This document shows, in pieces, positions 25,501 to 35,254 of a stretch of DNA of 64,000 nucleotides; position 1 is the stretch's first letter; every line of letters starts with the position of its first letter. The notes beneath the pieces were generated by a model, which was not told where the DNA came from, searched no databases, and saw only the letters and a program-made list of their open reading frames with translations. Origin of the DNA: Fulvia fulva (taxonomy: Eukaryota > Ascomycota > Dothideomycetes > Mycosphaerellales > Mycosphaerellaceae); NCBI RefSeq assembly GCF_020509005.1, contig NC_063012.1, positions 5,828,001-5,892,000 on the forward strand, written 5' to 3'. A program made the translations under genes and the position numbers.

Positions 25501-26480
25501 AGAAGAAACTCTATAAGATGCTCCGTATAAATCGTAAGCTAAGTTCTTCGTATCACCTAGAAACTGATAGACAGTCAGAACGTACTAACTAGGCGATAGA
25601 ATAGTATCTCCGTATGTTTACTAACGAGGCATAGGATGACTAGGCAGAATAGCTATGCCTTACTTAGTTCGCGATCAATAATCACCTATCTAAGACTACT
25701 AGTGTGTCGCCGTTCTACGCTACCTTAGGATATAACCCTAAGTTTATAGAGCGAGTTGACCTAAACGCTAGAAAGGAGGGAGGACTGACCACTCTCTAGC
25801 GACTAGACGCGCGATTAGTAGAAACCTTTATACGTCGAATTTACGAGCTTCATAAACACCTTTAAGAGAATATACGAATGTTATAAGCTCTCTAAGTAGA
25901 GGTAGCAAACCGCTACCGAAGCATTCCTCTAGACTATAAGGTAGGTGATTAGGTATATCTTAGCACTAAGAACATCCGTACGACTCGACTATCTAAGAAG
26001 CTAGATAGGAGATATGCCGGCCCTTACTAGATCACGGAAGTTATGCCGGCTAGACTCTCTTATCGACTAAAACTATTAGACGCTCTAGTAGGACTTAATA
26101 ACTACTTCTACACCTCACTACTATAACGAGCCGACCACCCCGATTTCCTACTACTTCAAGGGTAGCATCTGGCGCCGCTACTACCGATAACTATCGAACC
26201 TGACACTACCGAGGCTAATGTAGTAGCCGATATAGTAGTAGTACCTACGTATATATACGAGGTAGAAAAGATCCTTAATATATATACCCGTAAGCGGGCA
26301 GGCAAGGTGAAGAAGGGGTACAAGCGTAAAGTAGATATATAGTACAAGGTGAAATGGGCTAGATATCAGAACGAGGAGGATAGTAAGACCTAGTAACCTA
26401 TAGAGGATATACTTAAACACGTAGCCGCCGCTATTATAGACTTTTACTATAACCGGCCGGAGTTGTCTACGCCTATAGGC
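22560..26480 (+). pseudogene. Gypsy-3 pol remnant: protease, RT, RNase H, integrase, chromodomain
   Basis: Domain order: aspartic protease region at about 22,560-22,850; linker with YRLGVDHKI at about 23,255-23,285; RT at about 23,380-24,060 ([15 protein letters not shown]; catalytic box now YLYDVLIFS at about 23,778); RNase H at about 24,230-24,630; integrase zinc region and core at about 25,080-25,760 (VVDFVIGLL, then FLKHVFCRRGFPNTIISDR); and a chromodomain at about 26,235-26,450 (YEVEKILN, then VKWARYQNEEDSKT followed by a stop in place of Trp). A stretch of 88 codons at 23043-23309 is still open, but it is only a surviving piece of this frame. Confidence 0.88.
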
Positions 26481-26917
26481 TTCGTAGCTCTATCTGACTA
26501 GTCCCTACTAGCTACTGAGATACTCGGGCTCAACTCGATTAGGGTCATTCCGAAAGACACCGTTACGAATAAGTCGCCTCGAGCCTTGCCTCTAATAGAA
26601 TCTGCTCCGTATATATTCGATACTCGAGTAGAGCCTATAGAGCCTATAATGATACCCAACTTTAGTTATAAGGATTATACGCGAGTACGAGCCGAAGACA
26701 GACTTAGATCTAGGGCAAGCTAGCTAACTAGGCAATATGTTTCTCGAAGGAAGCCGGTCGAGGATAGTCTTAATAGAGCGAATACGATGTTATCGGATGA
26801 CGATAGGGCACTAGAGGATGATTCGGCGTTCGCGCGATTATAGAGCTCGACAGGCAAGTGGCCTTATAAGGTGAATAACGCTCAGAGGACTAAGGCGTGT
26901 TTTAGGAGGGGGGGTAC

Positions 26918-27101
26918 TGTTACGGGTAGCCCGCGACCCCTTACTATAGCTACGTCGGCCCGGCTGAACCGCGGACCTTCTGCATCGGGTTAGCGCGGCT
27001 TGGCTTTGCTTTATAACTTCGCCGCGCCTCGCGCTCCTCTTTCGTAGCTTCGTAGAACAACAACTATCTCATTCGGACCCTATAGTACGCGCGCCCTTAT
27101 A
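26918..27101 (+). repeat. Gypsy-3 3' LTR
   Basis: 184 bp, beginning TGTTACGGGT and ending CCCTTATA. It follows a run of Gs that serves as the polypurine tract. Confidence 0.92.
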
Positions 27102-27106
27102 TTAGC
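27102..27106. repeat. Gypsy-3 target-site duplication, right (TTAGC)
   Basis: Second copy of TTAGC; see 19875-19879. Confidence 0.85.
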
Positions 27107-27500
27107 CGAGATAATAGTATAGTAATACTACCGAGATACCGTACGAATAGTAGGAGCGACTTAGAGGACCTAAAGTCGCTTAGCTAGTTAGTACGAGACT
27201 GTCGAAGGAACTGTCGTCGTAGGATAAGATATAGGTAAAACCGATAAGGCGTAGTAAAATAGAACTAGGACTAGAGTAAGATCCCTCTATATAGATATAA
27301 GAGACGTAGTCTCTATACCGATAGTAGAGACACCTTTAGTACTAAACACTGTTCTACTATATACCTTCGTATACTATATTAGTCCTTCCTCCTTCCCTAT
27401 TACGTATCCTAACTTCCGTATATATATATACTATACCCTTTTAATAGTAGTACTATAATATCTAAAAATCCTCTATAGAGCTATCTACTAAAAAGCGACT
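27107..27500 (+). mobile_element. RIP-degraded tail, probably the Copia 3' end/LTR
   Basis: The stretch has the same TA-rich, CA-poor character as the Copia fragment left of Gypsy-3 and directly continues it once Gypsy-3 is removed. It has a TATATATATATAC run near 27,420-27,432 and no coding capacity. The LTR ends were not identified. Confidence 0.5.
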
Positions 27501-27516
27501 TACGCTCTTAGCCTAC

Positions 27517-28614
27517 GTGCAGCTTCGCGCCCGCTTGCGGTATAGCGTAGAAGCTGAGAATCACCTTCTAGAACCTCCACCTTCCGGACCAGATCAGCTC
27601 TTATCCAAGGAGGACTTGGACCGGTGTGAACGGCTGCTTGAGAACTACCACTATGAAGGCCATCATGTGTCATGGGGCAATCTGCTCTGGAGAGCTGACA
27701 TTGATTCTTGCTCAGCTGAGACACTGCGAAGGAATATGAGGAACAGAGGCTATTCAACCTACATTGCTGAGAGCAAGGAATGGATAGTCACCTCACTGGC
27801 ACGCTCAAGGGTGCGATGGGCTCTTCGCATGCTTATGACTTATCCAAGACCGGAAGACTGGAGGCATGTGAGATGGAGTGATGAGGTCCATTTTAGATGG
27901 GACCCTGAAGGCAAGGCCTATATCATTCGAAAGCGTGGCGACGCAGAGAGACGAAAGCCTGATTGTATCCAAGTGAGAGAGACCTACGACGACACGAATA
28001 AGAATCAGAAGCGTGTCCATCTATGGGGAGCCATATGGTACAACAACATCTCCCCATTGATTCAATATGAGGTTCCCTCGAACAGCAACGGCAAGATGAA
28101 TCAAGACATCTACTGCAGCCAGATATTGCCCGTTGTGAAGGACTGGGTTGAGGATGTGTATCCAGATACACACTACTACTATCACCCTGGCTCTGACGAC
28201 CGTATTCTATTTGCGCTTGAGGAGGATAATGACGGTGGCCATGGGGTTGCTCAGAGAAACAACAAGGTGGAGCGAATGAAGCAGTCAATGGGGCTGTCAA
28301 GGACTGAAGGCCCATATCGTTACTTCTTCAACCACGCCAGATCACCAGACTTCGCACCTATTGAGAACGTGTGGAGCCCTCTGAAGCAGTACGTACGACA
28401 ACGACCTCACTGGTCTGATGAGATAGTGGCTGAGCTGTGTCAAGAACGATGGCAACAGATAAGAGAGGAGAATATGGACTGGATCAACGCCCTATGCGAC
28501 TCAGTGCCAGAGAGATTGGAGAATATCATATTCAGCAGGGGTCAGAAGAACGCAGTAGATACACATTGTGACTACAGACGCAGCAGAACGAAGAACAAGG
28601 TGGTGTGGATGTGA
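27517..28614 (+). pseudogene. Tc1/mariner-family DDE transposase, 5'-truncated, not RIP-mutated
   Basis: An open frame of 365 codons with no in-frame ATG at its start: the first codon of the frame used is GTG, and the frame runs upstream into RIP-type DNA. It has an HTH-like N-terminal region (SAETLRRNMRNRGYSTY, about residues 67-83) and a DDE catalytic core: first Asp in RWSDEVHF (about 118), second Asp in LEEDNDGGHG (about 235), and Glu in SPDFAPIENVW (about 280). This spacing and the GHG and PIENVW motifs fit fungal Tc1-like elements of the DDE_3 group. The ordinary first HTH and the terminal inverted repeats were not found. The DNA is rich in CA/TG, unlike everything to its left. It could be a transposase relic that arrived after RIP stopped, or a retained host copy; I favour a relic because the start is missing. 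Confidence 0.75.
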
Positions 28615-30040
28615 ATAGAGAGATAGAACAACACCTTCAGAAATGAACATAATCCCACCAGTTGTTTTGGGCGGTTTGGTCAGTGTGGAGCGTGCCTTCA
28701 TGGCCAAAATCGTCGACATGACCGGAGAGCCGCACAGCGTGACGGACGCTCATGATCGAGAAGCGCCGAGCACTCTGTGGGTGCTCTAGGCGCCACGCCA
28801 TGTCAAGGGCAAGGGCGACGGACTCCATGCCCCTGCGAGCTTATACAGGCGGTACGTGCGAAAAGCTCGCCGCCAATACCCTACCGAGGGACTGACACGG
28901 CGAGTTGTGCAACACCGCTGCTGAGTCCGCCGCCAACCGCCACCTGCCAAGGCGTCCTCGGGCACGCAGGTGGTAAGTGAGCTAAAACGCAGTAGAGAGA
29001 AGTGGCATGTCTCGCACGCCTTGGCAGCCAAAGATCAATAAGCCGTGGACAAACGCCGCCGCAGGTGAGGGCTGGTGAAGGGCGCTACCAATTGTGACCA
29101 CGGCGTCCTGGCCTGCTTTCCCTTGTCGCGCTCCTCGTCTGCGTGCATCACCCCATACGCCGACGTTGCTGCGGCAGCTGGCGACGGCCTCAGCATGAAA
29201 GGGCTGCAATCTCGACTCATTATCGGCGTATCAGTTCGGACAGCGTCGCTAAACAACGCTTCGCAGAGATACACTGGAATCCACTATCCACTGCAAGGAC
29301 ACGCCGCCGCAACGTACCCCGCAACCAGTGTACGACCGAAACGTGCTACGAGCCCCACGGCGCGTCCTTCCTGCAGCGCCGCAGGACTCTGGTCGCTCTC
29401 TTCAAGATGATGCTGTGGAAGGAGACTTGATGGCTTACCCGAGGGTGCTTCGCTGCTCCGACAAGTGTTACTGTGATCGCCGTCTTGGGGATTCCGGGAG
29501 CAGCAATCCAAGGGACGACCTTTCAGCCCCAAAATCTGCGCGTCCGACAAGACATATCGCGTGAATCTTGGACAGATGCTCCAGTCCGGCCTGGCTATGC
29601 TTGGCCTGGCCATGTGCGCGAAGATCGAGTATGCGCTAACAAGCAATTGGCCGTGTTAGCGGAGAATCTTGGGCGCTAAGTGGAACTTCTGAGACATCCT
29701 TCCAGCGTTATCCGGAAATCCTCTTCAGATGCCACGAACAGCACGGCGGAAGCTACGAAAATGGACCCGACGTGACCAAGCCGAGCCACCGTCAGACATC
29801 CTTGCTGGATGTTCGCAATGCTCTATGCAGCTCCACGCGTAACGCTGGAGCTAGTGGCGAAGGTAAGTAGTTGTCTACTTTCTACAAGCAAGTCCCGACA
29901 AGCAAGTCTCAACAAGCAAGTCTCAACAAGCAAAGTCTCAACAAGCAAAGACTCAACAAGCAAAGTCTCTGCGAAGAGATAGCCGTTCCAAATCAACACA
30001 GTCGATATTCAGAGGCTTCACGGCGCTCTACATACCGGAG
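28615..30040. other. Intergenic, no recognisable gene
   Basis: About 1.4 kb of normal-composition DNA between the transposase frame and the first bHLH gene. The open frames overlap each other on both strands and resemble no family I know. A GTAAGT at 29863 and an AG at 30011-30012 could frame a 5' UTR intron of the bHLH gene. A tandem repeat lies inside that stretch. Confidence 0.6.
29884..29970. repeat. Tandem repeat, 14-15 bp unit, about six copies
   Basis: The unit ACAAGCAAGTCTCA (14 bp) or ACAAGCAAAGTCTCA (15 bp) is repeated about six times with small changes, 70-150 bp upstream of the start codon of the first bHLH gene. Confidence 0.9.
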
Positions 30041-30796
30041 ATGGACTTCAAAGTGGACTCAGACATGCTATTTGCACCATATACCAACGAGAGTCAAGTC
30101 AACATCCAAGACCATCATGCAAAGCCTGGCCTTGCGCTCAACGCTGCTGACACAATGCCGTTGCAAAGACTGTCAGACCTGGCTCAGATTCGTCAGTCCC
30201 ACATACTGCAATCCCAGCACGATGAGTGGTTCGTCAACACTTCCGCCCTAGATGGGCGAATCTTGGCGGATGTGGGTGGCACCGGTCCTTCGACACCTTT
30301 GTCGAGCGGAGCAATTAGCGATAACACTGTCAATGAAAGAAAACGCTGCGAGGATCATGATGATTATGGCGAAAGTGATCGCGACGTACCCAGCGATGTC
30401 ACAGCGGAAGGGCCAGGATTGAAATCGCAGATCACGGACGCAGAAAAAGAAGCCGGTGCTTCTCCTCAACAACGACCTCATGCGGCTGTAGAGAAGAGAT
30501 ATCGGCGGACTGTCAACACGAAACTACAGCAACTTTACACATCAATTCCGTCATCTCGGAAGTTCTCGCCAGACGACAGGGCAGGCACAGGTAGTGACGA
30601 CAGCGACCAAGCAGCAAAACCTGTTGTTCTCGACAAGGCCATTCAGTACGTCCAACACTTGACAGAGACGTATCTGAAATACGATGCCGATATTGAAGAT
30701 CTACGGAAACAACTGCGAGATCTCGCCGAACGTCGCGGTGTCGGTGAGCACGTCGCGCAGACACAGTTCGAGGAGCCAGCTTCTGAGCTGGCCTGA
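30041..30796 (+). CDS. bHLH transcription factor, SREBP-type basic region (251 aa)
   Basis: A single-exon gene. The basic region HAAVEKRYRRTVN (residues 147-159) has the His, Glu and Arg that read E-boxes, with a Tyr (154) in the EKRYR motif that is typical of SREBP-like bHLH proteins. Helix 1 ends near residue 170. The loop is long and acidic (about 171-195), and helix 2 (VVLDKAIQYVQHLTETYL, about 195-212) continues into a leucine-zipper-like helix to about 232. The N-terminal 140 residues are low-complexity and acidic, as in an activation domain. There is no membrane segment, so it is not a full-length membrane-bound SREBP. The next gene downstream has the same layout, which suggests a tandem duplication. 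Targets are unknown. An upstream non-coding exon is possible. Confidence 0.85.
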   Translation: MDFKVDSDMLFAPYTNESQVNIQDHHAKPGLALNAADTMPLQRLSDLAQIRQSHILQSQHDEWFVNTSALDGRILADVGGTGPSTPLSSGAISDNTVNERKRCEDHDDYGESDRDVPSDVTAEGPGLKSQITDAEKEAGASPQQRPHAAVEKRYRRTVNTKLQQLYTSIPSSRKFSPDDRAGTGSDDSDQAAKPVVLDKAIQYVQHLTETYLKYDADIEDLRKQLRDLAERRGVGEHVAQTQFEEPASELA

Positions 30797-32573
30797 GTGA
30801 CGTCTCCTTGTTTGCTCATCAGGCTTCTGCTTCCCGTCGAAATTCCAATGCGCCCCCGGTCAGCTCCCAGTCAGCGCATCTCGAAGCCACTTGACCGCCG
30901 ACAGGCTGGCAGTGGCGGCTTGGTCCCTTGACCATGCCGCCGGACTGGATTTGAAAACGAACTGCGGACTTCGGTCCTGCGACACACCCGAGAGGCTCGT
31001 GCGCGTTTCGTAGTCCAGCATCGTCTTTTCTCGACCTGGATGCGCGTGCACCTCATGTGCACACTGGTGTACAAAGATTGCGGCTTAGGAACACGGGGAC
31101 TCCGGATCATCCTGGCCCGAGTGAACGAAATCTCATCCGACCCGTAAGGTCGACGGTCTATCTAGTGGCGTCAAACTGTGTCTCAGTACTCCTTGCAAAT
31201 CTCAACGGGCCGAATGCTTGAGCCTTGGGCCGCATGGTACACTTGCGCTGTTGGTCAGGACTATGTTTCCAGGCTCGATTTTTGCCATGTGGCACATTTT
31301 TGGGTCGTCGCGTGGCCTACCAGCAAGACGCCTCATACATTGCAGCAGAAGGCGATTCATCACGGACAGCCACCAACATATAGATGTAATTCGACAAACC
31401 GCACTATCAGATAGTCAATCGAGCCTCCCGTGCTTCTTCCGCTGGCTGATCAAGTTATGTGGTGGTGTTGCGCTCGAGTGACATTGTCTCTTTTCCGAAG
31501 TATCGAATGGTGCTGCTACAACCATGCGGCGCAAACACACACCAGTAGTCAGTTTAGCGTACGCTGACTTCGCATCTATCGCCTGCGGTCACAGACTGAA
31601 CCGTTTTGTCTCAATCTCGACCAGGGCGCCCAAGGAGGTTTCAGCACAGCACCTTTTTTAGACGCTGCAACATGAAGTTTTCGATGACTGTATGTAATGC
31701 GCTTCATCCTGAAGCGTCGTTTTGGTAATTGAGAATTGGACTGCCTGATGAGTGCTCATCATCTGATGTGGGGACGTTCTACAGTAGGAGTAGAGATGCA
31801 AGGCCACATGTGGATTCATCTCGTTGCAGTGGCCACATGTGTAGCCACCTATGGGTCACAGGGTGGCCACAAGTCAAGGTAGCGTTGGTAAGGCCTACAG
31901 GACTGACTATAAGGACTTCATAAGGCATTCAGGCACGAAGTACGTGGCCTTGTGTATGAGTGGCTGCCACGAAAACCGCATCTCTATCTAGGAGTCCCTT
32001 GCCATTCACTCGGGACGGACCCTCTAATCCCGCCAAGATGGCACGTGTTGTCGGCAGACTCGAAGCACCGGCCGCGGAGAATAGAGACGGCTTGTCATCG
32101 TGCGTACTCTAGTGATCCCCGGACGCTGTGCCCGGTCTCAAAATACGACACGCTTCAATGCTTTAGGCAACACGGAGTCTGCGGAGGCCTGATCGACGGT
32201 AGTTGAGGCATTTGCTGTTAGTGGTTCCTAGTACATCGCATGGCGAAACATAGCATACCCTGCAGCCATGTGCAGCTTCTGTTACTGCACTATGAAGCAT
32301 CAAGGGAGCCTGGCATAGAGCCTGGCACCTGCACAGCCAGCAGCCAATCCTTAACCCTCAACAGGACACGAAATTTAGATGGTTCAACCCCTTGTTCTTT
32401 GCTGCTAAAATGATATATGGTATGTAGACTCGGTGTCCAGGTTCGCGTCGAACTCGTGTGAATTCAGCTTGACGACCCAAATCTCGAACCTACTTCAACA
32501 TAAGGCTTCGAAGGCAGGCGCTCAGCCGCAGCAGACGAAAAGTAGAGCTCCGTGTCAAGATAGCCGAGCTGCC
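30797..32573. other. Intergenic region between the two bHLH genes, with E-box motifs
   Basis: 1.8 kb without a convincing reading frame; the short open frames are scattered and resemble nothing. It holds two CACATGTG octamers at 31805-31812 and 31834-31841 and a CACGTG at about 32043-32048, possible binding sites for the adjacent bHLH proteins. Confidence 0.5.
31805..31841. promoter_or_regulatory. Twin CACATGTG E-box octamers
   Basis: Two identical palindromic CACATGTG sites, 29 bp apart start to start, lie about 730 bp upstream of the second bHLH start codon, each inside GGCCACATGTG. bHLH dimers bind CANNTG, so auto- or cross-regulation is possible. This is inference from the motif alone. 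Confidence 0.35.
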
Positions 32574-33431
32574 ATGTACACAGATGCCTCCACTTTGAGC
32601 ATGGATGCCCATCTCTTCCCTTCCACATTCGGCAGTAAGTCCGCATATGATCGAAACTTGACGAGCCAAACTAACGTCCTTACCAGATTCCGACTACATG
32701 CACCCGGATGGAAGCAATGGAGACTTCCTATTCTCTCACCATGGGGTTTGGAATCCTGAAGCAACGTTCAACCCAGGGGTCTACTATGGTGACATGAGCG
32801 GCTATGGTCCCATGATGGTGTACGATGCGCCCATGCAATGCAGCCTCAATGTAGCCCCCAGCTTTCAGATCGACACATTGCCAGTGGCAGAACAGAGACC
32901 CATCGGCTCTTCCGGACAGAAGCGAAAGTCTCGGAGCTCGACAAAGCCAGTAGTCCAAAAACGACAGGTAAAGCACCGTCAAATATCAGTGAAGTGATAA
33001 AGACGCTGACAGCATACCAGAAGCAAAGCAACAGCCAAAGAAGCAGTGTCAGCAGTAGCAGCAGTCCGAAAAGCATCGTCAGCGACTCCATCGCACCTAC
33101 CGCACCAAGCTGCCGTGCCCATTACGCTGTGGAGAAGCGGTATCGAACAACATTGAACGATCGTTACGCCGCGCTCGCTCGACTCGTGTCACAAACCGAG
33201 ACACAGGAGATATGTCGGACGGAGAACAAAGATTGGGAGGTCCCTCCTAAGCTCGACAGCAGTCCGAGTTCTGGAGACGATAAGGGACCCTGTAAACGGC
33301 AAAGCAAGACGACAACGCTATCGGCCGCCATCGACACCATCGCTCTCCTCGACCGGTGTTGCATGCGAAAAGCGCAGGAGCTTCAGTCACTGAGGGAACA
33401 GTATCGTGCGCTCAGTGCCGCCGGAAATTGA
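32574..33431 (+). CDS. Second bHLH transcription factor, SREBP-type (250 aa, three exons)
   Basis: Exons 32574-32634, 32687-32967 and 33021-33431. The introns of 52 and 53 bp have GTAAGT/GTAAAG donors and a CTAAC or CTGAC branch point. The joined frame encodes 250 residues. The basic region HYAVEKRYRTTLN (148-160) has the His, Glu and EKRYR-type Tyr of SREBP-like proteins, at almost the same residue number as in the upstream bHLH gene. The loop is long (about 170-205) and helix 2 (TTLSAAIDTIALLDRC) leads into a short zipper-like tail. The N-terminus is rich in aromatic and acidic residues, and a Ser-rich stretch follows the second intron. Probable role: nuclear DNA-binding regulator, perhaps a heterodimer partner of its neighbour. 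The neighbour has no introns in its coding region, so the two genes diverged in structure. Confidence 0.83.
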
Positions 33432-34085
33432 TGGGGACAAGCGGTGAGGCGGAGGCGCCATTCTTCGACTCGACCACACATTGCAAAAGAGAGGCGAGCC
33501 TTGCTGGCGAGGCGAGTGCAGCGAGCACTGCACAGGACACGTACATGATTCAGGGCGATGCCCTCGGTGGACGGAGCCCATGCATGATGTTTATCTTTAT
33601 ACCCCGGAATCGCAACCTTGAACAATAGATGCACTTGACGTGCGTAGCCCTACGGCCTTGTGCCCCTTGTTGGCACTCAGCCGATGCAAATAGTGTTTGG
33701 TGCTTTCACATTGACCTTTACCTACATTCACCCACTCTCCGTCCATGCCTTGCCACTTGCAGCCAACGCTCAGTGCTGCATACTGGGTAGGCGTACTGCA
33801 TAAGGCATGCGGGATACTGTATACGACATACTGATACTGCAGACTGCATACACTGAGGACGCTGCAGCTGGTTCTGTCGACAAATTCACGATTTCATTGG
33901 CCCTCATCACGTGCTCCCTCACACTGATAGCATCTATCCCCGCAATCTCCGGCCGCTAAGGCAACGTTATCGAGCTTTTGGCTTGGCCGAAAAGTTCGAC
34001 TTCGACCACAACTGGAACGCTCTCGACGCGATCGTTGTCACCACCACCACCACCACAACCATACCCACAACCACGCTCCAGTAAG
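33432..34085. other. Intergenic/5' region of the Nug1-like gene
   Basis: No gene recognised. The open frame that continues upstream of the Nug1-like ATG has no ATG of its own and encodes a Thr/Pro-rich string from a CAC-rich tract (about 34,037-34,060), so it is taken as leader. Confidence 0.6.
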
Positions 34086-35084
34086 ATGAAGGTCGGCAAG
34101 CCCAAATCCAAGCGAGTGCCTGTACGCCTCCGACATAAGATCCAGAAAGCGTCAGCGAACAAACAGCGCAAAGAGCGAAAAGACGCAAAGAAGAACCCGC
34201 AATGGCGGTCACGTCTGAAGAAAGATCCTGGCATTCCAAACCTGTTCCCGTACAAAGAGAAGGTTCTCGCTGAGATCGAGGAGAGCAAGAGAAAGAAGGA
34301 AGAGGAGAAGCTGAGAAGAATTGCAGTTGCGAAGGCGCAGCGAGAAGGGCGCAAGGTCGAGACTGCCAGCGAGGCGATGGAGCACGACGGTGAAGATGAG
34401 GATGGGGAGTTGCCGGACCCCGAAGACGACGTCGAGGGGGAAGGAGCTGATGGTGATGAGATGGAGGAAGACACAAATCCCATGGCTGCGCTCTTGGCTT
34501 CTGCGCAAGCTCGCGCGCAAACTTTCCAAGCAGATGATGTCGATGAGGAGCACGAGGATGGCGATGATGGAGATGATGACGAGGAAGTGGCCGCGCCGGA
34601 GAATACCAAAAGGACAATTCAATCGAAGAACACCACAGCACCAGCACGAAAGGAGCTTCCGAAGCAAGCACTAGCCGATCCCATCAAAACAGTCACCAAG
34701 CTCCTCGACAGACTGCAAAGGACGCAAGAAGGCCTCCAGCAACTCCTCGATTACTACCAGCTCCCACCTCTCGTCACAGCCGGCAGTGACACCACAACCC
34801 GATTACTGGTCGATGTGGCGCGCAAGCGTGGACGCCTGGGACGGGGTGGCATCCCAAACCTCAACGCCGCAGCATTGACAGTCCTGTCAGATGTCAACGA
34901 CGACCGCCTCAAACTGCCAGCGCTGTCGCAGCAGCCCTTGACAACATCACAAGCAGCAGCGAACAAGAGCAAAGTGCAAATTGTCACAGAACTAGCGCAA
35001 CCATTCCGAATCGAAGGACTGTTTGGCGATTCTTTGAAGGAAGAGGGCAGTCGCGATGCCGGGGCCATGGACATCGAAACATGA
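34086..35084 (+). CDS. Nug1/GNL3-like protein lacking the GTPase domain (332 aa)
   Basis: The N-terminus (MKVGKPKSKRVPVRLRHKI; RKERKDAKKNPQWR; KKDPGIPNLFPYK) is the Grn1/GNL3 N-terminal domain of nucleolar GTPases such as Nug1, which act in 60S ribosome assembly and export. The C-terminal part (LADPIKTVTKLLDRL, about residues 199-213; VARKRGRLGRGGIPNLNAAA, about 246-265) matches the region that follows the G domain in those proteins. Between them, residues about 75-198 are only Lys/Glu-rich coiled coil and acidic low complexity. I find no GxxxxGKS/T P-loop, no NKxD and no DxPG motif. Family members are usually about 500 aa or more, so roughly 170-200 residues are absent, yet the frame is open with no stop or splice signal at the junction. 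The start is the ATG at 34086; the frame upstream of it has no ATG. Confidence 0.8.
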   Translation: MKVGKPKSKRVPVRLRHKIQKASANKQRKERKDAKKNPQWRSRLKKDPGIPNLFPYKEKVLAEIEESKRKKEEEKLRRIAVAKAQREGRKVETASEAMEHDGEDEDGELPDPEDDVEGEGADGDEMEEDTNPMAALLASAQARAQTFQADDVDEEHEDGDDGDDDEEVAAPENTKRTIQSKNTTAPARKELPKQALADPIKTVTKLLDRLQRTQEGLQQLLDYYQLPPLVTAGSDTTTRLLVDVARKRGRLGRGGIPNLNAAALTVLSDVNDDRLKLPALSQQPLTTSQAAANKSKVQIVTELAQPFRIEGLFGDSLKEEGSRDAGAMDIET

Positions 35085-35254
35085 TCATGCTCTTCTTCGT
35101 TGCGATTTGCTGGCCTTTGCTCGGCGCTATGCATAGAGATACCCCACATCATCTACATACTTTTCCATCGCCGAGCGCCACGCTTGCTTCCGTAACCAAA
35201 AGACTCAATTCTGCATTCCGCGTTTTGCTAGACCATCCCATCGCCACACAGCAT

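Larger units (their letters stand above)
19880..27101 (+). mobile_element. Gypsy-3: complete but RIP-degraded chromodomain Ty3/Gypsy element (7.2 kb)
   Basis: A structurally complete LTR retrotransposon: LTRs of equal length (184 bp each), a 5-bp duplication TTAGC outside them, gag, pol with a chromodomain, and a G-rich polypurine tract (about 26,905-26,914) just before the right LTR. The LTRs differ at a few positions, mostly G-to-A/C-to-T changes such as TGT/TAT at the start and TTACA/TTATA at the end, as expected of RIP. Every coding frame is cut by TAG/TAA stops, so it cannot encode its proteins. It inserted into the Copia remnant. Confidence 0.95.

Noticed and set aside
29884..29970. CRISPR-like array
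   Set aside because: Units are 14-15 bp and directly adjacent with no spacers, in a eukaryotic genome.
29871..30251. 126-codon frame with Lys/Gln/Ser repeats
   Set aside because: It is produced by the tandem repeat and then overlaps the bHLH frame in another phase.
33978..34085. Upstream extension of the Nug1-like frame
   Set aside because: No ATG; the residues are a Thr/Pro string from a CAC-rich leader, and the conserved start MKVGKPKSK lies at 34086.
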